Origin: Tricholoma matsutake
Lineage: Eukaryota > Basidiomycota > Agaricomycetes > Agaricales > Tricholomataceae
Assembly (NCBI GenBank): GCA_026075535.2
Contig: AP026539.1
Location: 6,262,001-6,326,000, forward strand
Reading direction: 5' to 3'
DNA length: 64,000 bases
Under the pieces are notes generated by a model, which was not told the origin of the DNA, searched no databases, and worked only from the letters and a program-made list of their open reading frames with translations. Made by a program: the position numbers and the translations under genes. Positions 42,326 through 52,800 of this stretch are shown here, in pieces (the stretch's first letter is position 1; each line of letters opens with the position of its first letter).

Positions 42326-44880
42326 ATGCTGCCTGAGCCATCAGAGAACCCGCGGTTGAGACAGTACCGGAAGGGAAGCAGATATACAGTTGAAGAGCGG
42401 AAGATCATTGAGCCTTATAAAGTTGCATTCTGATCGCAGGAATCGAAAGCTGGCCAATTGCAAATACTCAAGTGCGACATCCTCCCAGCAATATTCAACT
42501 ACTGGGCATCAATTGACAGGGCCCCTGTGGATGAGGAGGAGAGTCGCATTTGTGCCAAGGTAAACTCACAAGCATGTGAAGGTTGTATTATTGATCACAT
42601 CACCAGGAACTAACAACCTGGCTTTCCAACAACTGGCAAATGACCAAAGGCCTCTCACGGAAATTGAACCACTTCAAAGTAAAGTGGTCAGAAGTCATTT
42701 GGAGCTTGTACCGGGACCGAGTTTTCCAACAGATCACAAACCTGTTAGGTGTTGAGGATGCCACCACAAGTACACCAGGATGGTTCCAAGCACAACTGCC
42801 AGCTATCAAGCATGTTTTTGACACCATGAATGCAGAGGAGAAAGCCATCCTTGAAGTCAAACAGGAGAAAATGATGCAGGAAGGATATCCTGAGCAGATG
42901 AAGCGAGTGTAAGTTGAAGCCGATGCCATTGCCATTGCCATTGCCAGACATAATGAACATTTCACAGTCTAGCAGACAAATACCTCCTTAAAAAGTGTGG
43001 TGGAGAATGCATGACAACAGTGGCTGGAAATGGGGGTGTTGTCTGTGACATTTACAGCCTATACTGCACCTAATGGTTTGATGGTTGTTGACATGTGAGT
43101 CCCCAGATCATTTACTGCCAATGCAATGCCGATGCCGATGCTGACTCCAGTCACGAAAATGTTGCCTCTCTGATAGCCACCCCTGCACGATCGTTTCTGG
43201 ACACGTATCATGATCAAGTAACTGAACTGAAGCAAAACTTTATGAGTTATATCAAGTTTTTATGCCTATCACACCTTGCTTCAAGGTCAGCAATGCAACA
43301 TAATGCAACACTAACCTGATTAACAATGACTAATGATGGCTTCCCGATCCTTCCCACATCATGGAAAGGATCACAATTCAAGAAAAAAGAGCTGGAAGAA
43401 TGGTTTATGTTGTATGTCGGCCAGCATTACAGTATGTTGACTTCCTATTCCACAAACCGTTACTCATCTCCTGCAGAACTAGCAAACAATGGTTGTAGTT
43501 GCCATATCCCATTCAAAGCAATTGCAGATTGGACATCATCATTTGTCAGTCCAGAATATCTCCCAGCTAGGTTCAAAATCAGAGACCCACGGAACATGCA
43601 CAAGAGTATCATAGAAGACTTCTGTTCTGCAGTGACAAATAGTGCAGGGCCCTGAAAGAGTGTTCCGGTTTAAAGCAATCAAAGCCATGGATGGGAGTGT
43701 GGCTCCTGCACACTATCTGAATGATTTGAATAACCCTTCACCCTCCTGACACATTTCCAAATGCAGGGGCCAAAGAAATGATGATCCTGATCCTCAGAGC
43801 AGCACCAAGCTCAGGGCTGTTGCCAATGCCGAACCGCTGTCTGCAAACTGCAGGGGCCAAAGAAATGACGATGCTGATGCCGATCCTCAACCCAGCACCA
43901 AACTGGAGGCCGTTGCCACTGCCGAACCGCCTGCTGCATCAAGAGGCAGAAAAGTTGTCAAAGGCAAACCCAAGCACAAGGAAGCTCACCGAATATCAAC
44001 TGCAGGACAGACCCCAAATTCTGATACAACTGAATCACAATATGTCCAAGTGGATCAAATGACAATGGACAGCCTCTGCATGGTTGGTGTCACTCAACCA
44101 CAGCCAATTAATGGTTCTAGTGACAGTGAACCAGAATATCTCGTTCCTCAACACATTTACATGAGATACATCATGCCTGGATCAGCTGGAAATGCCATTG
44201 TAAATAATCCCCCATGCCCAATTGATCCATTTCTGTTGGATATACCTCAAGAGAGCTCACAACACCCTAAGCCTCGACCACTTTTAGGGGGAAATCAGAT
44301 GGAGCGTCCTATTGCAAGGGCAAGGGCTTTAGCAGCATTAGTGGGATCTGGAACAGCAACAGTGGCATGGGCAACAGCAACACCAATATCGGCAACGGCA
44401 ACATCAATATTGGGAATGGCAACACCAATATTGGCAATGGCACCACTAGGATCGGCAATGGCAACACCAATATTGGCAATGGCAACAGTACAATTGGCAA
44501 CAGCAGCACCAATATCGGCAATGGCAACTATAAGATCGGGAATGGCAACACCAATATCAGCAACAGCACCACTAGGATTGGCAATAGCAACACCAATATC
44601 GGCAACAGCAACAGTACAATTGGCAATGGCAGCACCAATATTGGCAACAGCAACTGTAAGATCGGCAACGGCACCAGTAGGATCGGCAATGGAAACACCA
44701 ACATCAGCAACGGCAAAAGTATGATCGGCAATGGCAACATCTGGATCGGCAGCAAATCCATCCTCCACATGAGCATGACCTATCCAAAGGACAGCCAATG
44801 ACCTTGCACAGCAGGAAGCCATTTCAACCCAGGCTGTTGGGAGGAGACAGAGAATTAAAAAAGTGAAATTTGCTGCATAG
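42326..44880 (+). pseudogene. Agaricomycete transposon-neighbour protein family, decayed
   Basis: Exon 1 from ATG 42326 (MLPEPSENPRLRQYRKGSRY, VEERKIIEPYK, AIFNYWASID), intron GTAAAC...CACCAG, exon 2 ELTTWLSNNWQMTKGLSRKL, exon 3 (WLEMGVLSVTFTAYTAPNG), exon 4 (DGFPILPTSW, FVSPEYLPARFKIRDPRNM). After a 1-nt shift near 43660 the frame gives ERVFRFKAIKAM. Then a C-terminal part with an internal duplicate (GQRNDD...STKL twice), YLVPQHIYMRYIMPGS, a minisatellite and a basic end RRQRIKKVKFAA. The layout is that of an uncharacterised family I know from many Agaricomycete genomes; function unknown. Stops are all TGA: 42431, 43012, 43317, 44722, 44770, 44776, each in a plausible arginine position. Confidence 0.65.
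44370..44745 (+). repeat. Imperfect 21-bp minisatellite in coding frame
   Basis: About 18 degenerate copies of a unit like GGCAACACCAATATCGGCAAT (21 bases). In the gene frame it encodes Ala/Thr-rich heptads (ATPISAT); another frame reads NTNIGNG repeats. The unit contains TCGGCA/TTGGCA, the hexamer common throughout this block. Confidence 0.85.
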
Positions 44881-45173
44881 ATTTACAAATAAAACACTAT
44901 GTAATGTGAAAAAAAAGATAGTCCAACTTTTATGTACATGCTGAATCACATCTATTCCTTTCTGCCTCGCTTCATCTCCCCTCTGTCCTCAGATTTTCCT
45001 GCTCTCTTCCTTGGGTTTGGCTGAGGGGTGGTACTTCTGGAACGTAGTCCAGATGGACCAGGGGTCAGCCTGCATGGGGATCGGTGCAGCTGTGCAGGGG
45101 GGGAGGGCTGGGGTGAGGTATTACATCGACTGCCGATGCCGGTGGGGTAAGTGCCGATGCCGGGGTGGCAGGC
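44881..45173. other. Spacer between convergent pseudogenes
   Basis: Contains GCCGATGCCGG motifs near 45130-45162. No gene seen. Confidence 0.4.
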
Positions 45174-47333
45174 TCAGGCTCGGCGAGCGATGTTGGGGGG
45201 AAGAGGAGAGGGAGTGATAGGGCCATTGATGTTGTGGGCTGTACCATTTCTTGAGAATCCTGTGGTGTGGCCGGAATAATTTGGATGGGGGGGGGCACCA
45301 GCCAAGGATGCTTCCCCTGCCACCTCTTCCAGCACAGCCAGTCCCTCCTCACCATGCTCAGGCTCATTGTTACCCTCAACAAATCCCCCCTCCTCAACCA
45401 GTTCTGCCATCTGTTCGTCTTTGTCACTGGCAGCGGCAATGGGAGTGGGAGCAGGAGTTGGGGCAGCAGCAGGAGTGGGAGTGGGAGTGGCAGCAGGAGT
45501 GGGAGCAGGAGCAGGAGCAGGAGCAAGAGCAGGACCAGGACCAGGACCGGGAGCAGGAACAGGAGTGGGAGCGGCATTGCCTTCCTCAGCATCTGTCATT
45601 TCTTCCCAATCTGCCTCTGCCCTCCTGCTTGGAGTCCTCTTGAGGCAAACCACCTGCCCAGACATGTAACCATTGTACAACATAATGGGCTGTGCACCCT
45701 CCTGCAGCCCAAAGTATCCTTCAATGTTGTTCAACCTGTTTTGAAGCAAGTCGACCGTCTCCCAGAGTTCTTGTATGTGGAGTTGGGACTCTATGAATGA
45801 CTCTTCATTCCACCGTGCATGCTTGTACATGTCTTCCTCCAGTTGGTATAGACATCCAGTGAAGCTGGCGTAGTCACCGGCAGAGGGGTAGGGAGTCAGG
45901 GCAGGGAGGGCAGTCAGCTTGGGCTTGGGATTGGCCATGTCGATATCCTCTTCCACAGCTATGGGTATACGTGTTAGTGGTTTTATGTGTCATGATATGG
46001 AAGAACTAACCCTTGGATTTTCCTTTTTGGCTTGCAGTGAACTGCCTAGACGATACCTCTCCACTGTCTTCACTGGAAAATCGCACCTTCTTTGCTTTTC
46101 TTCTTGCCGATCCTTTTGCTTTCTTGGTTCTCAGCACTCAATCCACGTCCTCTGGATTGCACCGAACTTTTCCTTTCCCACAGAAGTAGCAGGCCATTTT
46201 CCCATTCACCTGCTCCCAACACTCACACCTAAGCCTGACACATTGTGCACATGGCGTCGTTCACAAACTCCCTTGCTGGGGTGCTCCTCATGCTGCCCTT
46301 GCTGCATTGTGCCACTTCCACTCCATCCTGGGATTGGCACTGGCATTGCTCTCCATCTCCTCATCAAAATCCTCCTCCGATCCCCTGCTACTCTGCACCT
46401 CTCGCGGCCTGGGTCTCACTGTGATTGCTGGCAGCATTGGTCGCTGGGCTGGGGCTGGAAGTCTGGATCCTGATGCTTCTGGTTGGGCCCGCATCTTGGC
46501 CGGCGCCGGTGCCGCTTCTATCCTTGTTGGTGTCGGTGTTGCTGCTGCCATTGCCACTGCCGCTCCTTGTGCCTTTGCCGCTGCCGCTCTTCCTTTCTCT
46601 GCCGCTGCCACTCTTCCTTTCTCTGCTGCTGCTGTCCCTGTCTTTGCCGCTGCCATCCCCACTTTCTTGGCCGGTGCCGTTCCTGCTGCCATTCCCTTTC
46701 CCGCTGCCATTCCCTTTCCCGCTGCCATTCCCTTTCCCACTGCCGTTGCCTTTCCTGCTGCTGTTCCCTTTCCCGCTGCTGTTCCCTTTCCCGCTGCTGT
46801 TCCCTTTCCCGCTGCTGTTCCCTTTCCCACTGCTGTTCCCTTTCCTGCTGCTGTTCCCTTTCCCGCTGCCATTCCCTTTCCTGCTGCCATTCCCTTTCCC
46901 GCTGCCATTCCCATTCCTGCTGCAGTGGCCGTTCCAACTGCTGTTGCTGCTGCCGTTGGTCCAGCCGATGTGGACACAGGACCTGTTATGCCCTTTTTCT
47001 TGTCAAAGGTCTTCATTGCCCTCAGTTGACCTTCAATAAACTTCTGGTCCCCTGTCCTGTCTGACTTTGACCATGCTACCACAAATCCCCACAAAAAGGC
47101 ATTGGCCCAGAAGACAGCCTGCACATCCTCTGTAAGAACCTCTCTTTGCCAGGCAAATAATGTTTTCTACAATTGGTAAGTGCATTGTTGATCTGATAGC
47201 ATGCCAATCCACTCACAAGGGCCGATTTTCTTTCCTTCATCATGGCCTTGATACTTTGGTCCTGAAGGCCATTGCGGATGGATTGCTCGATCTCGCTGAT
47301 CTGGCCGAGCACTTGTTGGTGTGTAACGTTCAT
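45174..47333 (-). pseudogene. Cys-cluster protein of unknown function, decayed
   Basis: Minus strand from ATG 47333 (MNVTHQQVLGQISEIEQ). After a shift or small intron near 47150 it continues VLTEDVQAVFWANAFLWGF, then about 100 residues of GKGTAA repeats, and a segment rich in Ala/Pro. A cysteine cluster follows (PCAQCVRLRCECW, ACYFCGKGKVRC; about 46250-46150), then KKVRFSSEDSGE. A clean intron (GTTAGT...CACTAAC...CATAG, about 46010-45962) joins the last exon (DIDMANPKPKLTALPALT, WNEESFIESQLHIQELWETV, a coiled coil, then an APAP-rich tail), ending 45174. The Cys cluster could bind zinc or DNA. TGA stops at 46290-46288, 46263-46261 and 46140-46138 break the frame around the cluster. Confidence 0.6.
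46689..46915 (-). repeat. 18-bp minisatellite in coding frame
   Basis: About 12 copies of a CCTTTCCCGCTGCTGTTC-like unit (plus strand) that encode GKGTAA/GKGMAA hexapeptides on the minus strand. Unit length is a multiple of three, so expansions keep the frame. Confidence 0.9.
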
Positions 47334-47819
47334 GGTTGATGAGTCAGCTGCAGCAGCGGGGTTGATGTTGAGATAAAAAAGAGTGAAACACTGAAAATCA
47401 ACAATCATGTGTTGTTGATCAATATACAATATATACAAACAAATAATGTCCTGATTAAACGGTATCACTTGTTATCATCTGTGTTATCTATACCTGTTAA
47501 ATGTATGATTCATCATCTCTCTATTTTACTTCTATCCTACTTCTATTCCATGTCCTATCACTTGTAGTTACACTCATGGGCACTTAGAGTAGTTTCCACC
47601 TTGTGTTTATCACTGTTTGTTTCACAGTATGTAGACTGCAGAGTCTGGAGTTTTGCACTCTTCAGTTGCTCACTCTGGACTCCAGGTACTGTACTCCTTA
47701 TTGTCTCATATAAAAACTAGTTGCTCACTCTGGACTCCAGCTGTTCAGTCTATCTGAGTCTCCCTTCACAGTTGCTAGGTTAAACTGCACTAAAGGCAAC
47801 CTCAGACTTTAGCAATACC
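47334..47819. other. Divergent intergenic region
   Basis: Lies between the start of the minus-strand Cys-cluster gene and the plus-strand gene at 47820, so it probably held both promoters. Contains a direct repeat TTGCTCACTCTGGACTCCAG near 47666 and 47721. No gene. Confidence 0.4.
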
Positions 47820-48610
47820 ATGAGCAATCAGCAAACTGACACTTATATTCCTGATGGATATGTCATTATCCGAGGTGACAATGGGCAGCACTATCTAGTG
47901 CCCCATTTTATGATTCCAGCTACCCACCAGGCAATGGAGGCCTATTGCAAGAAGGTTGAATTCAATGTACATATGGCACATGGGGGGGTAAGATTTCCTT
48001 CTTTTCAGTCTCATTGCCGTCAGCATAGCCATCTTGGCCTGATGCCATCCTTGGGCCGATGTCGTCCTGTTGGCCAATGCTGTGTCTTGGCCAATGCTGT
48101 GTCTTGGCCAATGCCATGTCTTAGCCGATGCTGTGTTTTGGCTGATGCCATGTCTTGGCCGATGCCATTTCTTGGCCGATGCCGTGTCTTGTTTGCCTTG
48201 TCTATCCTCTCACTGATGACTTTGCAGTCTGGAAACATGACTGATAAACCGTACTACTATGCATTGGCCCGCAACCAGCTAATGCTACCTGCTGATCCAG
48301 TAAGTGCCTTGTCCTCATTTGTATGACTGTTAGTTCATCCTGTTGCAGAAATTGACAGACAGGGAGCTGTTGAGCTGCCATGCTGAAGTGAAAGCCCTGC
48401 AAAACCTCATACAAGGATGCCAGTCATCACCTCTACATGGCCAAGGTTGAGAAGCTGGAACAGCAAGATGTCACATTGAAGACATATGCGACCTTGAAGG
48501 AAAGGATGGAATATAATCTGAAATCATTCAAACGCAGGTTCTCAGACATTTGAATGAGATCATTGTCCCATGACGACAACATGGCCGATCCTGCCGGTTC
48601 TCACAATTAG
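47820..48610 (+). pseudogene. Small Agaricomycete-type protein gene, decayed
   Basis: Exon 1 47820-47987 (MSNQQTDTYIPDGYVIIRGD, HYLVPHFMIPATHQAMEAYC), intron 47988-48227, exon 2 48228-48299 (MTDKPYYYALARNQLMLPAD), intron 48300-48348, exon 3 from 48349 (KLTDRELLSCHAEVKALQ). A 1-nt shift near 48408 leads to YKDASHHLYMAKVEKLEQQD and a helical, basic end; TGA at 48551 and a final TAG at 48608. The DGYVIIRG...HYLVP and LTDRELLSCHAEVKALQ blocks are those of an uncharacterised family I associate with the same neighbourhoods as the two preceding genes. Splicing is phase 0 at both introns. Function unknown; possibly a DNA- or protein-binding accessory of a transposon. Confidence 0.6.
48054..48192 (+). 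repeat. 17-bp minisatellite inside intron
   Basis: About seven copies of CTTGGCCRATGCYRTGT in intron 1 of the preceding gene. Its core GCCRATGC is the same TGCCRA-type motif found across 41-49 kb. Confidence 0.85.
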
Positions 48611-48699
48611 CTAGTATTGACATTGTTATTTTAGCTAGGATGAACACTGCTGTTTTGTTGATTTTGTTCATTCATTCATACTGCCTGCGCCCATTGTGC

Positions 48700-49270
48700 A
48701 TCTGGTTTGCTAATGCCCATTTCCGATGCTCTTGATATATAGATTTCCACCCCAAAGTGTCTGTCTGCTGCTGCCAATGTTGACGTCGATGTCGATTTCT
48801 GTGCCGACGTGTCTGCTGATGCCGATGCCGATGGCTGTGACTATTTCATCAACAGTATTAGATTCTTATCGCACTTCTGTGCCAATGCCAATGCCAATGC
48901 CGAATACCGTGTCCAATGCTATCTCATAGGTACAAGCAAGAATTGTAAAAGACCCATTTGGTAGGTCTGCACTACATAGAATGAATTATTGCATCATTGC
49001 CCATAGCTAGGCCATACAGTCTCCTATGCACATCTATACCAAGCATTGTAATTCACTATAGTACACGCAGCTAGGTTGTACTGTTATGGCGAAGTGGTGC
49101 CTGATGCCAATGCTGTACCTCTATGCCAATGCCATTGCCAATGCCAATGCCATTGCCAATGCCAATGCCATTGCCAATGCCAATGCTGTTGCCGAGTACC
49201 ATGTACGCTATCTCTGATCTGTATATTATTAACATTCTTCATAGTGTATCACAAGCAAGAATTGTAAAAG
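48700..49270. repeat. TGCCRA hexamer-rich duplicated block
   Basis: Runs of GCCGATGCCGATGCC and GCCAATGCCAATGCC at 48815-48830, 48880-48902 and 49103-49200. Two related segments end the same way, at 48935-48955 and 49247-49270 (ACAAGCAAGAATTGTAAAAG), so the block is a tandem duplication of about 310 bp with hexamer expansion in the second copy. No gene. Confidence 0.7.
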
Positions 49271-49419
49271 TGTATTCATTTGATACTAGTACATGTTATA
49301 CATACTATGAGAGCATTCGACAGCGTCCACCGAACCCGTATCATTCAGTACATTGTATGCGTTTGATAGACCGTATTATTTGGTACAGTGTAACTTACCT
49401 ATGTGGATTAGGCTCAGTA

Positions 49420-49584
49420 AAAAAGGATTTTCCAGGAAGTTATGATTGTCAGGCTGTAGTCATGTAAATGTCAAAAAAACAACAAACCCTTCAAAAAGTC
49501 AGGTAATAGTCAAGGGTTTGTTGTTTTTTTGACATTTACATGACTATAGCCTGACAGTCACGTGACTATGTGAACATCCTTTTT
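49420..49584. mobile_element. 165-bp foldback MITE with TA duplication
   Basis: Almost entirely an inverted repeat: ends AAAAAGGAT...ATCCTTTTT, arms of about 65 bp, the inner 48 bp nearly perfect (GTCATGTAAATGTC, AACAACAAACCCTT), loop of about 25 bp. TA lies at both borders (49418-49419 and 49585-49586). Too short to encode protein; would need a transposase in trans, probably Tc1/mariner type. It marks the border between repeat block and gene island. Confidence 0.75.
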
Positions 49585-49586
49585 TA

Positions 49587-49824
49587 CTAGCCGGTTTTGT
49601 ATGAAGCGCTGGAATCGGAGACCTCGGGATTTGGAATTCTCTTAATTCGGTCAATCAAATTTGGTTTCGACTCATGACAATATCCTGCAACTGGTGATTG
49701 AACGGGACGGAAACCATAGAGATGGACGTCCTGTCGCGTACATGATACATGAGGTGAACGGAGATTTAATTTGATCCTACTTATATTGAAACCCCGACAT
49801 CCCGTGTAACTGAATCAGGCTCTG
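49587..49824. other. 5' region of the zinc-ribbon gene
   Basis: Likely promoter and 5' UTR. No motif stands out. Confidence 0.4.
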
Positions 49825-52800
49825 ATGTCGAGTGCCAATGAGAGGTCATACAATCTGGATTCCCAGCCCTCCGCCATCGTCGGCCCCAGTTCTTTGTCCG
49901 AAAATATCTACAAAACCTTTCCTGATTCTGCATCCCAACAATCACCCAGTTCACCACAGAAAACGTGTTCAGTCCGCGGATGCAAGCGAAATGTCATCCA
50001 GGACTCCGGTACAAAGATGTGCGAGGTGTGCAGGGGCAGACATAGGATTTATGCTACCACCAAGCGAGCTAGGAGGAAACTGGAAAAGGCTGCTGTTGTT
50101 GATGTGCGGAGGATGAGTGAACAGGTCGATAACATTGTCAGTGTCAGTGCCAGTGTTGCTCCAGATAACAATTCCGATCAAGGTGTAGTGGTGTCGGGCG
50201 CAGAGGTTTCTGGGTGGAAGTCAATACAGACAGCAACAGCCACAGCAGCAGCAACCTCGTGGGACGATATGACAACCGACCCTCAGCTCTTCTCTCAGTC
50301 TGTTTTCACATCCGTTTCGGCATCTCCTGCGTCCGTAAATACACAAAATCCTATGAATTTTATGGATCTCCACCTATCATCTTATCCACCCGTACCTTAT
50401 GTTTCTAGCACTAGCTCTGAATTAGCTGGTGCGCTGACACTGCCTCCTTCCACAAATATCCCCACTGTCGGCACTGGCTACGATAACAAAAGTGGTACCT
50501 CATACTACAGGCCTAGACTACCCGACGGTACACTCATGCAGTTGGATTCTACCACGCCGAGAACCAGCCCCGCTGGTGGGAGCAGAAAGAAGAAAAAGAC
50601 TCGCCAGACTCCTGAAGCAGATAAGGAGGGAGAGGAAAGTTGTGATGAGAACGGCAACGAGAACAACGAGGGCCAAGCTTCGATTAGTACACCCACGGGA
50701 GATAATGAAGCATGCGACACGGCGACAGACATTGTTACGGTCCCCGTCGTAGATATCCCAACGAGTTTCTGTTCGGTCAAAGGCTGCAAAGCCGTCATCC
50801 CAGGTCTGCCGTCGTCATCATACGCCTATTGTCCACCTCATTATAACAGTACCCTATCCCACCAGCTTCATATACCTTTAAAATGTGCCCACCCTGTCGC
50901 GTGCGGTATCGCACCTATGGGATCACTAAGCGTGCTAAATGGAAAGCCGAGCGCGCGGCCTTCGATCGTGAGTTGGGAGACTTGAGGGCCAAGGAGGACG
51001 AACGTCGTAAACTTGCTGGTGAACGCGTTCGTATTTCGTTGTCGTCGATTCTTTGTGTGATCGACTAAGGCTCTATACGCATATAGCCACTTTCTGAATC
51101 GCCCGAGGAGCTGCACGTGTGGGAGGTCTCTATACTCGACGAGAAGGTTCCTCTGCCCTCCGAGGTTGCTATAGTCGCTGGTACACCCTTCCCGGTGCCA
51201 TTGTATGCCATGGGTGTGCCTTCGACTGAAGAAGGCGCGGACCTGGGCCCATATCCGGACGTTGCAAGTGGTGGTGGTAGTGGCAACGTCAACACTATGA
51301 ATTTGCCCCAGAACATGGGGATGATAGATCCCACGAATGCGGTAGATATGTCAGTGTCGCCCTACCCACATGTGAATAGCCTGCTCTTACCAGGTACGTC
51401 ATTCCCATGTCCATGTGTATCCTCTGTCTCTAAATCCCAGCTTCATTTCCAGTGACCTTCCAGCTGCCTGCACGCATGTGCACCGTCTCACACTGCCATA
51501 AGCTTCTGCCGGGCCTTCATCGTTACAAACGTTGCGAGCAGCACCGCTTGCAGAATCGGTACCACAGTAAGTTGAAGCGCTTCCGGGAAAAGGTAGTGAA
51601 GGCTGAGCGTCCGACCGGGCAGGAGGAATGTTTCGAGGTGGATAAGGGGAAAGAGGAGAATAAGTGGAGGATGAAGAAAGAAAAAGCGAGTGAAAAGGAT
51701 AGGGAGAGAGAAACCACGGCTGAGGGTGGTAGAGATGCTGAGGAATCGTTCGGGGTGTTGATTACCCACACGCCGATGAAGTGGGAAGAGAAGGAGAAAG
51801 AGGATGAGGAGAAGAAGGTATATTTCCACTACGCACCTTTATACATGCGTATCATTTCTGATTCCTTGGGTGCCTCATTATAGTCGCGCAAGCGAGCTTT
51901 CAGGTGTACCTCGGACGGATGCTGCAACCTGTTGTCCCCGGAGATACGGTGGCGCAACTGCGAGACCTGCAGGGCAAAGGAGAGGGTCGTCAGGAGGGAG
52001 AGACGCGTCGCGGAGCAAGTGGCAGCTAAGGAGGTAGATAGGCTGAGAGAGATTGTGAGGGCAGTGGAGGCGAAGGGGCGCGTATCTGGCTTGGAAGTGG
52101 AGGACCAGCAAGGAAGAATGCAGGCAGAGAAGAGTGGTGTTGAAGCGGATGTGGGTGTCAGCCAGATGGAAGACGGGGATGCAGAGGAAGACCCCAATAA
52201 CGCTACTGGGGAGGAGCAGGTGGATCTGAATGACAGTGAGGGTGCAGATGGGGATGATGATATGGCGAACGGAGAAAGCGAACCTGATGCTCGCTCGGAT
52301 GAAATCTGTGGATCAAATACTACTTCACTGCCACATGGACTGCCCGCTCAAATGGCAACTGTGCCAACAGCAACCACGGGAACAGAGCCTAATGCGTCAC
52401 CTGTGGCAATCTCTTCTGAGACCAAAGGAGGGACGTACCACAGTATATTCCGCACAACTGCGGCCACTAATGTAGACAAGAATGACGAGGCAAATCCCGT
52501 CAGGGCGGCCGGGGACTCTGCCGGCAAAACTAAGCCCACGATCCTTACTGCAAACCTGGCAGACACCGATGGCCTGACGTTCAAAGAGTATCAGCGGAAG
52601 ACGGCGTCGTCTACAGCGGGGCGACTATGGGGTCAGAACCCGGAACACTCGGTGCAGGTGTTGAAGGATCTGCTTGCACCGAAGGAGAAGGTTTGTGCTC
52701 AGTATTCCATCGTTGCTCTGATATGTTTGCTTATGGATCGGATCTGAATCACTTTTAGCAAGCAAACACAGGGCTTGTGGGTCCCTCGTCGTATCATGTG

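Noticed and set aside
44367..44801. Plus-strand frame with NTNIGNG repeats resembling a beta-helix or ice-binding protein
   Set aside because: It is a shadow of the 21-bp minisatellite. The frame continuous with the conserved upstream gene encodes the Ala/Thr-rich version.
46307..47064. Three long plus-strand frames rich in Ala, Leu or Cys
   Set aside because: Antisense shadows of the 18-bp minisatellite in the minus-strand gene.
49103..49200. Met-Pro repeat protein (MPMPLPMP)
   Set aside because: Product of the TGCCAA/TGCCAT hexamer run; no gene context.
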